Shown here: positions 34,518-43,513 of the stretch, piece after piece
Layout of the letters: each line of letters begins with the position of its first letter
Numbering within the stretch: the stretch's first letter is position 1
Assembly: GCF_003201205.1 (NCBI RefSeq)
Contig: NZ_QICN01000010.1
Span: forward strand, 62,001-126,000
DNA length: 64,000 bases
From: Sinimarinibacterium flocculans
GTDB taxonomy: Bacteria > Pseudomonadota > Gammaproteobacteria > Nevskiales > Nevskiaceae
Direction: 5' to 3'
Program-made: the position numbers and the translations under genes
Notes under the pieces: generated by a model
Databases searched by the model: none
Seen by the model: the letters and a program-made list of their open reading frames with translations, nothing else
Told to the model about the DNA's origin: nothing

Positions 34518-36596
34518 TCAGTTGAACGTCTTGCCCTCCGCCGCCAGCCGCGCCAGCAGCGGCGCCGGCTGCCAGAAGGCGCTGTCCGCGCCCGGCAGGC
34601 GCGCAAAGTCCTGCATGCGCTGCGCCACCCGCGCCAGCCCCGCCATGTCCGCCACCAGCATCGGTCCGCCGCGGTGCAGCGGGAAGCCGTAGCCGTTGAG
34701 GTAGATCATGTCGATGTCCGAGGCGCGCAGGGCGATGCCTTCCTCCAGGATGCGCGCGCCCTCGTTGACCAGCGCGTAGACCAGGCGTTCGACGATTTCC
34801 TCGTCGCTGATCTGTCGCGGCGTGATCCCGGCGGCCTTGCGCTGCTCGACGATGATCCGCTCGACCTCGGAATCGGGATGCGCCGTGCGGTCGCCTGCCT
34901 CGTAGCGGTACCAGCCCTTGCCGGTCTTCTGCCCGTAGCGACCGAGTTCGCACAGCTGGTCCGCCACCGCCTCGCGGCGGCGCTGCGGGTCTTCGGCGTA
35001 GTGGCGCTTGCGGATCAGCCAGCTCACGTCGTTGCCGGCCAGATCGTTCATGCGGAACGGCCCCATCGCCATGCCCCAGCGCTCCAGCGCGCCGTCCACC
35101 TGCTGCGGCAGCACGCCCTCATCGAGCAGGCGCAGCGCCTCGCTGGCGTACTTGCCGATCATGCGGTTGCCGATGAAGCCGTCGCAGACGCCGGCGACGA
35201 CGGGCAGCTTGCGGATGGTCTTGGCCAGCTTCATCACCGTGGCCAGCACGTCCTTGGCAGTCTTTTCGCCGCGCACGACTTCGAGCAGGCGCATCACGTT
35301 CGCCGGCGAGAAGAAGTGCAGGCCGACGACATCCGCCGGCCGCTTCGTGAACGAGGCGATCCGGTTCAGGTCCAGCGTCGAGGTGTTGCTGGCGAGAATC
35401 GCGCCCGGCTTCATCACCGCGTCGAGCTGCTCGAAGACCTTCTGCTTGACGCCCATGTCCTCGAACACCGCCTCGATGACGATGTCGTCCTGCGCCAGAT
35501 CGGCGTAGCTCAGCGTCGGCCGGATCAGCGCCATGCGCTGGTCGAGCCTGTCCTGCGTGAGCTTGCCCTTCTTCACCTGGTTCTCGTAGTTGCGGCGGAT
35601 GATGGTCAGGCCCTTGTCGAGCGCCTCCTGCTTCACCTCCAGCAGATGCACGGGGATGCCGGCATTGGCGAAGTTCATCGCGATGCCGCCGCCCATCGTG
35701 CCGGCGCCGATCACCGCGGCGCTCTTGATCGGCCGCAGCGGCGTGTCCTCGGGCACGTCCGGAATCTTCATGCAGGCGCGCTCGCCGAAGAACGCGTGGC
35801 GCAGCGCGCGCGACTCCGGCCCGTTCATCAGGAACATGAAGCCGGCCTGCTCCACCTTCATGCCCTCGTCGAAGGGCAGCGTGGCCGCGGCCTCGATGCA
35901 TTCCAGGCACTTCATCGGCGCCGGCAGCGGTCCCGCCGCCTTCTTCACCTTCTCGCGTGCGGCGGCGAAGAAGGCCGCGGCGTCCGGCAGCTCGACGCTC
36001 AGGTCGCGCACGCGCTGCGGCTTGTCCATGCGGCGCGCCAGTTCGACCGCCGCCTCGACGACATCGCCATCCACCACGGCATCGAACAGCCGGGTCTGCG
36101 CGAGCTTGGCCGCCGGCACCATCGCGCCGGACACGACCATGTCTAGCGCGGTCTGCACGCCGACGACGCGCGGCAGGCGCTGCGTACCGCCGCCTCCGGG
36201 AAGCAGGCCCAGCTTCACTTCCGGCAGCGCGATCTGCGCATCGCCGCGCGCCACGCGGGCATGGCAGCCCAGCGCCAGCTCCAGTCCGCCACCCAGCGCG
36301 ACGCCGGCAATCGCCGCGACCACCGGCCTGGTGCCGGCGTCCAGCGTCTCGATGATCTCGTGCAGGCTCGGCGAGGCCAGCATCTTCGGCGAGTTGAACT
36401 CGCGGATGTCGGCGCCGCCGGAGAAGGCTTTCTCGGTTCCGGTCAGCACCACCGCCTTGATCGCGGCATCGGCAGCCGCCTTCGCCAGACCCTCGGCAAT
36501 GCCCTTGCGCAATTCGAGCCCCAGGCCGTTGACCGGCGGGCTGTCCATGCGGATCACGGCCACGTCGCCGCGGGCTTCGTAGGTGCAGACGGTCAT
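34518..36596 (-). CDS. 3-hydroxyacyl-CoA dehydrogenase / enoyl-CoA hydratase bifunctional enzyme (FadB/FadJ type)
   Basis: A 692-residue multifunctional beta-oxidation enzyme. Residues about 1-190 are an enoyl-CoA hydratase domain (FSGGADIREFNSP, then GVALGGGLELALGCHARVA and ALPEVKLGLLPGGGGTQRLP with the catalytic Glu residues). The NAD-binding domain follows from about residue 295 (AAVIGAGTMGGGIAMNFANAG). The C-terminal 3HCDH domains contain GLHFFSPANVMRLLEVVRG and DGFIGNRMIGKY. The gene is somewhat shorter than FadJ (714). No thiolase gene adjoins. It converges on fadE; the promoter region at its 5' end contains a REP-like repeat. Confidence 0.95.
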   Translation of the reverse strand: MTVCTYEARGDVAVIRMDSPPVNGLGLELRKGIAEGLAKAAADAAIKAVVLTGTEKAFSGGADIREFNSPKMLASPSLHEIIETLDAGTRPVVAAIAGVALGGGLELALGCHARVARGDAQIALPEVKLGLLPGGGGTQRLPRVVGVQTALDMVVSGAMVPAAKLAQTRLFDAVVDGDVVEAAVELARRMDKPQRVRDLSVELPDAAAFFAAAREKVKKAAGPLPAPMKCLECIEAAATLPFDEGMKVEQAGFMFLMNGPESRALRHAFFGERACMKIPDVPEDTPLRPIKSAAVIGAGTMGGGIAMNFANAGIPVHLLEVKQEALDKGLTIIRRNYENQVKKGKLTQDRLDQRMALIRPTLSYADLAQDDIVIEAVFEDMGVKQKVFEQLDAVMKPGAILASNTSTLDLNRIASFTKRPADVVGLHFFSPANVMRLLEVVRGEKTAKDVLATVMKLAKTIRKLPVVAGVCDGFIGNRMIGKYASEALRLLDEGVLPQQVDGALERWGMAMGPFRMNDLAGNDVSWLIRKRHYAEDPQRRREAVADQLCELGRYGQKTGKGWYRYEAGDRTAHPDSEVERIIVEQRKAAGITPRQISDEEIVERLVYALVNEGARILEEGIALRASDIDMIYLNGYGFPLHRGGPMLVADMAGLARVAQRMQDFARLPGADSAFWQPAPLLARLAAEGKTFN

Positions 36597-36626
36597 CAGG
36601 TTCTCCTCGGTCGGATTGTCGGAATG

Positions 36627-36697
36627 TGCAGGAACGCCTTCAGGCGCGACCCTGCGCCCTTGCCGGCGACGAAGTCGCGCCTGAAGGCGCTCCTGCA
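36627..36697. repeat. REP-like inverted repeat (second copy, variant)
   Basis: TGCAGGAACGCCTTCAGGCG onwards (36627-36650) pairs with the arm GTCGCGCCTGAAGGCGCTCC onwards (36674-36697). The core GCCTTCAGGCGCGAC and its complement match over 15 bases. Same design as the copy at 30876-30950, with compensating changes in both arms. It sits in the 301-base divergent gap between the bifunctional enzyme and the PimC-like dehydrogenase. The rest of that gap (36698-36897) shows no gene and no clear operator. Confidence 0.8.
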
Positions 36698-36897
36698 AGG
36701 CATGCAGTGCGGCCACACTAGGCGCGCCGCCGCAGCCGGACAAATGAAATCTCTGGATGCCGAATGATTCGCCTTCCGCATGCCGCCGCCCTCGTCCGCA
36801 TGCGGGAGCCTTATACATGGGCATGCATCTGTTTCAGTTGTCCCGACCCGGCGGCGCTGACTAAGCTGCCGCCCTGATCGAGTTTTCGAGGCTGCGC

Positions 36898-38097
<1,200 letters not shown>

Positions 38098-38109
38098 GGA
38101 CACGCGACC

Positions 38110-39246
38110 ATGGACTTCAACTTCACCGAAGAGCAGCGCCAGTTCCGCGACAGCCTCGACCGCTACCTGCGCGAAGCCTATGACTTCGACACGCGCCGCG
38201 GGATCATCGGCTCGGCCGAGGGCTGGAGCCGGGCGCACTGGCAGCAGCTCGCCGAACTCGGCGCGCTGGCCATCGCGCTGCCCGAGGATCACGGCGGCTT
38301 CGGCGGCAATGCCTTCGACACGCTGCTGGTCATGGAGGCGCTCGGCCGCGCGATGGTCGTCGAGCCGTACATCGCCACCGTGGTGCTCGGCGCCGGCGTG
38401 ATCGCGGACGCGGGCAGCGACGCGCAGAAGGCCGCGCTGCTGCCGGCGGTGGCCGGCGGCGAGCAGCTTCTGGCCTTCGCGCTCGGCGAGCCGCGGCGGC
38501 GCTACGCGCTGACGCAGATCGCGACGCGCGCCCGGCAGGACGGCGACGGCTGGTCCATCAGCGGCCGCAAGACGGCGGTGCTGCACGGCGATGTCGCCGA
38601 CAGGATCATCGTCGCCGCGCGCACCGACGGCGAGATCGATTCGGCGCAGGGTATCTCGCTGTTCGTCGTCGATGCCGACGCGTCCGGGCTGAGCCGCCAC
38701 GGCTACCCGACGCAGGACGGCCAGCGCGCCGCGGACCTGCACTTCGACAAGGTCCGCGTCGGCGCGGATGCGCTGATCGGTCCGCAGCACGGCGCCCTGC
38801 CCATCGTCGAGAAGGCGGTGGACGCCGCCAACGTCGCGCTCTGCGCCGAGGCGGTCGGCAACATGGCCGCGCTCATCGAGCAGACCGTCAACTACCTGAA
38901 GACGCGCAAGCAGTTCGGCGTGCCCATCGGCAGCTTCCAGGCGCTGCAGCACCGCGCGGTCGACATGTATCTGCATGCCGAGCAGGCGCGCTCGATGGCG
39001 TATCTCGCCGCCGCGAAGCTCGAGGCCGGCGTCGCCGAGCGTCGCCGCGCCGTGTCCGCGGCCAAGGTGCTGGTGAGCCAGAGTGCACGCTTTGTCGGCC
39101 AGCAGGCGGTGCAGCTGCACGGCGGCATCGGCGTCACCGACGAACTCGCGGTGAGCCACTATTTCAAGCGCCTGACGATGATCACGATGCTGTTCGGCGA
39201 CGTCGATCACCACCTCGCGCAGTTCGGCGGACAACTGGCGGCCTAG
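38110..39246 (+). CDS. Acyl-CoA dehydrogenase, small-subunit type (PimD-like)
   Basis: A 378-residue acyl-CoA dehydrogenase paralogue of the upstream protein, beginning with the same MDFNFTEEQ motif. The mid-domain glycine/serine flavin loop is degenerate: the usual TEPxxGSD stretch appears as LGEPRRRYAL. The C-terminal GVPIGSFQALQHRAVDMYLHAEQ and VQLHGGIGVTDELAVSHYF blocks are preserved. This pattern is typical of the PimD/FadE partner chains of alpha2beta2 dehydrogenases in which FAD sites are shared. The 12-base gap implies an operon and equal expression. Confidence 0.9.
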   Translation: MDFNFTEEQRQFRDSLDRYLREAYDFDTRRGIIGSAEGWSRAHWQQLAELGALAIALPEDHGGFGGNAFDTLLVMEALGRAMVVEPYIATVVLGAGVIADAGSDAQKAALLPAVAGGEQLLAFALGEPRRRYALTQIATRARQDGDGWSISGRKTAVLHGDVADRIIVAARTDGEIDSAQGISLFVVDADASGLSRHGYPTQDGQRAADLHFDKVRVGADALIGPQHGALPIVEKAVDAANVALCAEAVGNMAALIEQTVNYLKTRKQFGVPIGSFQALQHRAVDMYLHAEQARSMAYLAAAKLEAGVAERRRAVSAAKVLVSQSARFVGQQAVQLHGGIGVTDELAVSHYFKRLTMITMLFGDVDHHLAQFGGQLAA

Positions 39247-39342
39247 GCTCCTGGCGTCGGCGGGCCGCACGCGGCCCGCCATCGTCGAGCCGTTGCACCC
39301 GGGGGTTACACTCGGGGCCCGTTCAGCGAGCCCCGATGCCTC

Positions 39343-40713
39343 ATGTCCCCAGCCGTGGTCGATGCCGTCGTTTCACCGAGCAACAACCTCTCCCTGCTGT
39401 CGCGCGCCGAGGTCGGGCGCCTGCTCGACGCCAGCCGCGGCGACCTGCACGCCCTGTTCCGGCGCTGCTCGCTCGCGGTCCTGAGCACCGGCAGCGACAT
39501 CGACGACGGCCGTGCCCTGCTGGCCCGCTATCCGGACTTCGACATCCGCATCGTGCCGCAGGAGCGCGGGCTGCAGCTCGAACTCAAGAGCGCGCCGGCC
39601 CAGGCCTTCGTCGACGGCCGCATCATCCAGGGCATCCGCGAGCACCTGTTCTCGGTGCTGCGCGACATCGTCTACGTGGCCGAGGAGATCGTCGATCACC
39701 CCTCGTTCGACATGGGCTCCTGCGAGGGCGTCACCGACGCGGTGTTCCACATCCTGCGCAACGCCAACGTGCTGCGCGCGACCACGCGGCCGCGGCTGAT
39801 CGTCTGCTGGGGCGGGCATTCGATCTCGCGCGAGGAATACGACTACAGCAAGCTCGTCGGTTACGAGATGGGCCTGCGCGGGCTCGACGTGGGCACCGGC
39901 TGCGGCCCCGGCGCGATGAAGGGTCCGATGAAGGGCGCGACCATCGGCCACGCCAAGCAGCGCATCGGCGACGGGCAGTACGTCGGCATCAGCGAACCCG
40001 GCATCATCGCCGCCGAGGCGCCCAATCCCATCGTCAACGCGCTGGTCATCCTGCCGGACATCGAGAAGCGCCTCGAAGCCTTCGTGCGCATGGCCCACGG
40101 CATCGTCGTGTTTCCCGGCGGCGTCGGCACCGCCGAGGAAATCCTCTACCTGCTGGGTATCCTGCTGCACCCGGACAACAAGGGCATGCCGTATCCGCTG
40201 GTGTTCACCGGCCCGGCATCGGCGCGCGACTATTTCGCGCTGATCGACGCATTCGTCGCCGCCACGCTCGGCGACGAGGCGCGCCGCCACTACCGCATCA
40301 TCGTCGACGACCCGGCCGAGGTCGCGCGCGAGATGCACAACGGCGCCCAGCAGGTCGCCGACTTCCGCCGCCGGCGCGATGACGCCTACTACTTCAACTG
40401 GCTACTGAAGATCGACCGCGACTTCCAGCATCCCTTCGTGCCCTCGCACGAGAACATGGCCGCGCTCGACCTGCACCGCGACCAGCCGCCGCATCTGCTG
40501 GCCGCCAACCTGCGCCGCGCGTTCTCCGGCATCGTCGCCGGCAACGTCAAGGCCGACGGCATCCGCGCCGTGGAGGAACGCGGGCCCTTCGAGATCAGCG
40601 GCGACGCCGCGATCATGGCGCGGCTCGACGAGCTGCTGGCCGCCTTTGCCGCCAAGCGCCGCATGAAACTGCCGGGCAGCGACTACGTGCCCTGCTACCG
40701 TATCGTGCGCTGA
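39343..40713 (+). CDS. ppnN: Pyrimidine/purine nucleotide 5'-monophosphate nucleosidase PpnN
   Basis: A 456-residue LOG-family nucleosidase hydrolysing nucleoside monophosphates to base and ribose-5-phosphate. It binds (p)ppGpp in E. coli. The N-terminal YgdH region (about 1-140) precedes the Rossmann LOG domain with GGHSISREEYDYSK, GTGCGPGAMKGPMKGA and the signature FPGGVGTAEEILYLLG. The C-terminal YgdH domain ends in GSDYVPCYRIVR. Length matches E. coli PpnN (454). ATG 39343 gives the best-matching N-terminus. It is followed 14 bases later by the alpha/beta hydrolase gene. Confidence 0.96.
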   Translation: MSPAVVDAVVSPSNNLSLLSRAEVGRLLDASRGDLHALFRRCSLAVLSTGSDIDDGRALLARYPDFDIRIVPQERGLQLELKSAPAQAFVDGRIIQGIREHLFSVLRDIVYVAEEIVDHPSFDMGSCEGVTDAVFHILRNANVLRATTRPRLIVCWGGHSISREEYDYSKLVGYEMGLRGLDVGTGCGPGAMKGPMKGATIGHAKQRIGDGQYVGISEPGIIAAEAPNPIVNALVILPDIEKRLEAFVRMAHGIVVFPGGVGTAEEILYLLGILLHPDNKGMPYPLVFTGPASARDYFALIDAFVAATLGDEARRHYRIIVDDPAEVAREMHNGAQQVADFRRRRDDAYYFNWLLKIDRDFQHPFVPSHENMAALDLHRDQPPHLLAANLRRAFSGIVAGNVKADGIRAVEERGPFEISGDAAIMARLDELLAAFAAKRRMKLPGSDYVPCYRIVR

Positions 40714-40727
40714 AGACCGCACCCGCG

Positions 40728-41813
40728 ATGGAGCTGCCGTCCAACACGCCGCTGCACGATCCGCCGGCCGACTACTGCCCGGCCGACGGCCGGCGCTGGT
40801 TCCGGCCCACCGAGGGCTACGACGCCGGCAAGCAGATGTTCTACGCGGACCTGCGCACGCCGGCCGCGGTGCAGGCGGAGCCGGATTTCACCGTGCTGCT
40901 GGTCCACGGCAACCCGGAATGCAGCTACACCTACCGGCACGTGCGCGACGCGCTGCTGGCGTCGCCGCGGCCGCTGCGCATCGTCGCGCCGGACCACATC
41001 GGCATGGGCCTGTCCGACCAGGCGGACTACGAGATGCTCGACCTGCATCACGCCGCCAACCTGCGCCAGCTCGTGCGCCACCTGGACCTGCGCCGCGTCG
41101 TGCTCGTCGTCCACGACTGGGGCGGGCCGATCGGCATCGGTGCGCTCATCGACGAGCCGGAGCGCGTCGCCGGCCTGGTGGTGCTCAACACCACCGTGTT
41201 CCCGATGCCGGCGGATGGCTACACCTATTGCAACTACCCGTTCCCGTGGCTGCCGTGGGCCAGCACCGCGAGCCTCGTGCCGGATGCGCTGTGGGGCGGG
41301 GTGGCCGCCGCCGTCGTCTCGCATGCGCGGCCGCAGGGCTTCGCCGCGTTCAGCCGCCTGGCCGCGACCTGGATCTGGCGCCATGCGCGCGGACGCATCG
41401 CGCCGGGCACGCCCGAACACGTGTGGTCGCAGAGCTTCCGCACCGCGGCCAACGCGCGCAGCTCCAAGCGCAACGTGCGGCAGACGCCGTACTGGGGCCA
41501 CGGCTACCGCTACCGCGACGCGCGGCACGGCGTCCAGGACAACCACGCGTACTACGCGCACATCCAGCAGCAACTGCCGCGCGTCTGGGGTCCGCAGGGG
41601 CGGGGCATTCCCGCCTGCGGCTGGTTCGGACAGTGGGACCCCTGCGGCAAGGACAGCGTCATCGCCCAGTGGCACGCCGCGCTGCCGCAGATGCGCGAAC
41701 GCACCCACACCTTTGCCGACGTCGGCCATTTCATCGAGGAGTACAAGGGCGCGGAGATCGCGGCCTCCATCCTCGCGCTGCCGCTGGCCGGCGCGTCACT
41801 CTCGGACGGCTGA
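40728..41813 (+). CDS. Alpha/beta hydrolase, haloalkane-dehalogenase-like with Asp nucleophile
   Basis: A 361-residue alpha/beta hydrolase. The oxyanion loop is VHGNPECSYTYR (about residue 60), the nucleophile elbow is HDWGGP with Asp130, and the catalytic His334 is in DVGHFIEEY. An aspartate nucleophile places it with haloalkane dehalogenases, epoxide hydrolases and OleB-type beta-lactone decarboxylases rather than esterases. It is longer than typical dehalogenases (about 300), with an N-terminal Pro-rich part and a long cap. Close spacing to ppnN suggests co-transcription. The substrate is not evident, and ole genes are not adjacent. Confidence 0.85.
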   Translation: MELPSNTPLHDPPADYCPADGRRWFRPTEGYDAGKQMFYADLRTPAAVQAEPDFTVLLVHGNPECSYTYRHVRDALLASPRPLRIVAPDHIGMGLSDQADYEMLDLHHAANLRQLVRHLDLRRVVLVVHDWGGPIGIGALIDEPERVAGLVVLNTTVFPMPADGYTYCNYPFPWLPWASTASLVPDALWGGVAAAVVSHARPQGFAAFSRLAATWIWRHARGRIAPGTPEHVWSQSFRTAANARSSKRNVRQTPYWGHGYRYRDARHGVQDNHAYYAHIQQQLPRVWGPQGRGIPACGWFGQWDPCGKDSVIAQWHAALPQMRERTHTFADVGHFIEEYKGAEIAASILALPLAGASLSDG

Positions 41814-41836
41814 GACGCCGGACGGGGCGGGATCGC

Positions 41837-42004
41837 TCACCAGAAGCCGGTCGGCTTGTCCGGATCGTCGTCGTCATCCGGCAGCGGCTTTGCGCGCATC
41901 GCATCGCGCCTGGCCTTGATGTAGGAGATGGACCGCAGCGTCGCGAACGGCGCCGCGATCACGAACACCGCGAGCACGATCACGCCGATCAGCGTCCAGT
42001 TCAT
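41837..42004 (-). CDS. Small single-span membrane protein, 55 residues, unknown
   Basis: A 55-codon gene on the minus strand, convergent with the hydrolase gene. The protein is MNWTLIGVIVLAVFVIAAPF, then a basic stretch (TLRSISYIKARRDAMRAK) and an acidic tail with five consecutive Asp residues ending in PTGFW. A good ribosome-binding site (AAGGAGCA) sits 4 bases before the ATG. The one N-terminal helix followed by positive charges predicts a cytoplasmic C-terminus. I recognise no family. Confidence 0.6.
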   Translation of the reverse strand: MNWTLIGVIVLAVFVIAAPFATLRSISYIKARRDAMRAKPLPDDDDDPDKPTGFW

Positions 42005-42161
42005 GGCTTGCTCCTTGGGCGGTCTGGGGTGCTTCTAGCATGCCGCACGCAAACAGGGCCTGAATCGCCGCGGCCTGCAACGCTGCGGCGGGTTCAGGCA
42101 GGCGTCAGCGCGCCGCGCTCATCGTTCCGCGGTCTGGAACCCGTAGACCCGGAGCTGCGAC

Positions 42162-42563
42162 ATGAAACTCCCCCACCTGCTGTTGTGCGCGGCGCTCGGC
42201 CTGCCGCTGCCGCTGCTGGCCGCGGACCCGGCCGCCTGCGCGGCCCTGGCCGGCGAGATCGACACTAACCTCAAGGAAGCGGCGCTTGCCAGGATGCTCG
42301 CCGCCACCGCCCGCGAGCCGGAAGTCGCCACCGCCAACCGGCGCAGCGCGGACACCCTGCTGCAGATCGTTGACCGCAACCGCCGCATGCTCCAGGAGAA
42401 CGGCTGCCCGGCTTACACCGGGGCGCTCGACACCACCGGCTACCACAACGACGCGCTGCGCTGCGCCTACGACCGGCTCAAGCAGCGCACCGACACGCCG
42501 CCCTGCGACACCCGCAACTGGACGGTGAAGGGGCCGTCGGAGACCTGGCACTCCTTCGACTGA
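42162..42563 (+). CDS. Small secreted protein with four cysteines, unknown function
   Basis: A 133-residue protein with a clear signal peptide (residues 1-21, cleaved after LLAA). The mature part has four Cys (residue 26, and in ENGCPAY, ALRCAYD and PPCDTR), suitable for two periplasmic disulphides, and an Arg/Ala-rich helical middle. No family recognised. It converges on the di-iron protein gene. The 157-base gap before it, to the small membrane protein start, holds no other gene and no obvious promoter. Confidence 0.65.
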   Translation: MKLPHLLLCAALGLPLPLLAADPAACAALAGEIDTNLKEAALARMLAATAREPEVATANRRSADTLLQIVDRNRRMLQENGCPAYTGALDTTGYHNDALRCAYDRLKQRTDTPPCDTRNWTVKGPSETWHSFD

Positions 42564-42588
42564 GGGGCGCGACCCGGGCCGGCGGCGC

Positions 42589-43302
42589 TCAGAGCGTCGA
42601 GGCGAACCGCTCCGCATAGCCGTCCGCCAGCGCGTGCAGCGCACTGGCGCAATCGCCGCGGTACGCCGGTCCGTGCATCAGTGCCAGCGTTCGCGGTCGC
42701 AGCTCGGCCAGGTCGCGGATGCTGCGCGCCGTGGTGGCGGTGAGCGCCGTCGCGTGAAAGATGTCCTCCGCCGCCAGCGCCGGGCCTACCGGGTCCGCCT
42801 CGCTGGTCGCGGGATGCTGACCCACGGTGGCGAACAGGTCGCCGCACAGCAGCGTGCCCGTCGTCTCCTCGAACAGCACCCCCGCATCCCAGCAATGCGG
42901 CACATGCGGCGTTGCCAGCCAGCGCACGCGCTTGCCGCCCAGGTCGAGCGTCTCGCTGTCCTTCAGCGCCCGCGGCGGCCGCGCCGCTAGATCGTTCATC
43001 GAGATCATGCAGCCGATCTCCCCGACCGCGACCTGCGCCTGCGTCGCCGCCCGCAGCCACTCGTTCATGGAGCCGGACTCGTCCGACTCGTGATGCCCGA
43101 ACGACACCCAGCGCAGCGAACCCACCGGCACCACCCGGGTCAGCGCCGCCGAGATCAGCGGAAACATCGCCGCCGGGCCGGTATGGAACAGCAGCGGCTC
43201 GTCCGCGCGAATCAGGTACTGGTTGAACGTGAAATCCGCCGACTGCACGTAGGTGGAAAGCCGGAACACACCATCCGCAACTTCATCGACGACGGTTTGC
43301 AT
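42589..43302 (-). CDS. MBL-fold protein with complete di-iron (ODP-type) site
   Basis: A 237-residue metallo-beta-lactamase-fold protein of the oxygen-binding di-iron (ODP) group. It carries the full flavodiiron ligand set: His70, Glu72 and Asp74 in GHHESDESG, His136 in PHCWDAG, Asp155 in CGDLF, and His209 in MHGP. Unlike flavodiiron NO/O2 reductases it has no flavodoxin domain, so it must take electrons from a separate partner or act as a sensor. The ATG at 43302 gives MQTVVDEVADGVFRL, the usual start. No rubredoxin or flavodoxin gene adjoins. Confidence 0.85.
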   Translation of the reverse strand: MQTVVDEVADGVFRLSTYVQSADFTFNQYLIRADEPLLFHTGPAAMFPLISAALTRVVPVGSLRWVSFGHHESDESGSMNEWLRAATQAQVAVGEIGCMISMNDLAARPPRALKDSETLDLGGKRVRWLATPHVPHCWDAGVLFEETTGTLLCGDLFATVGQHPATSEADPVGPALAAEDIFHATALTATTARSIRDLAELRPRTLALMHGPAYRGDCASALHALADGYAERFASTL

Positions 43303-43440
43303 GGCGCGCCTCGTGGTGGGAGGGATGGCGCAGTCTATGCCGGTTCTCGGGCGCCGGTGCCAGCACTGGCCATCAGAAGTCGGCGAGTCGATAAGGTGGT
43401 GCACCAGTGTCGCTGGAGACAATGCCGCCGGGGCGCCAAA

Positions 43441-43472
43441 TTGATCCATGGGCAAAAGGGCGCGTTTATACT
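43441..43472 (+). promoter_or_regulatory. Possible promoter of the type I restriction island
   Basis: TATACT (43467-43472) is a 5 of 6 match to the -10 consensus, in an A/T-richer stretch 41 bases before the hsdR ATG. TTGATC (43441-43446) is 20 bases upstream, rather far for a -35. The -10 is the better-supported half. Confidence 0.4.
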
Positions 43473-43513
43473 CGCGCCATCCCGGCTGTGACGCGCCAGA
43501 TCACACTTCTCCG

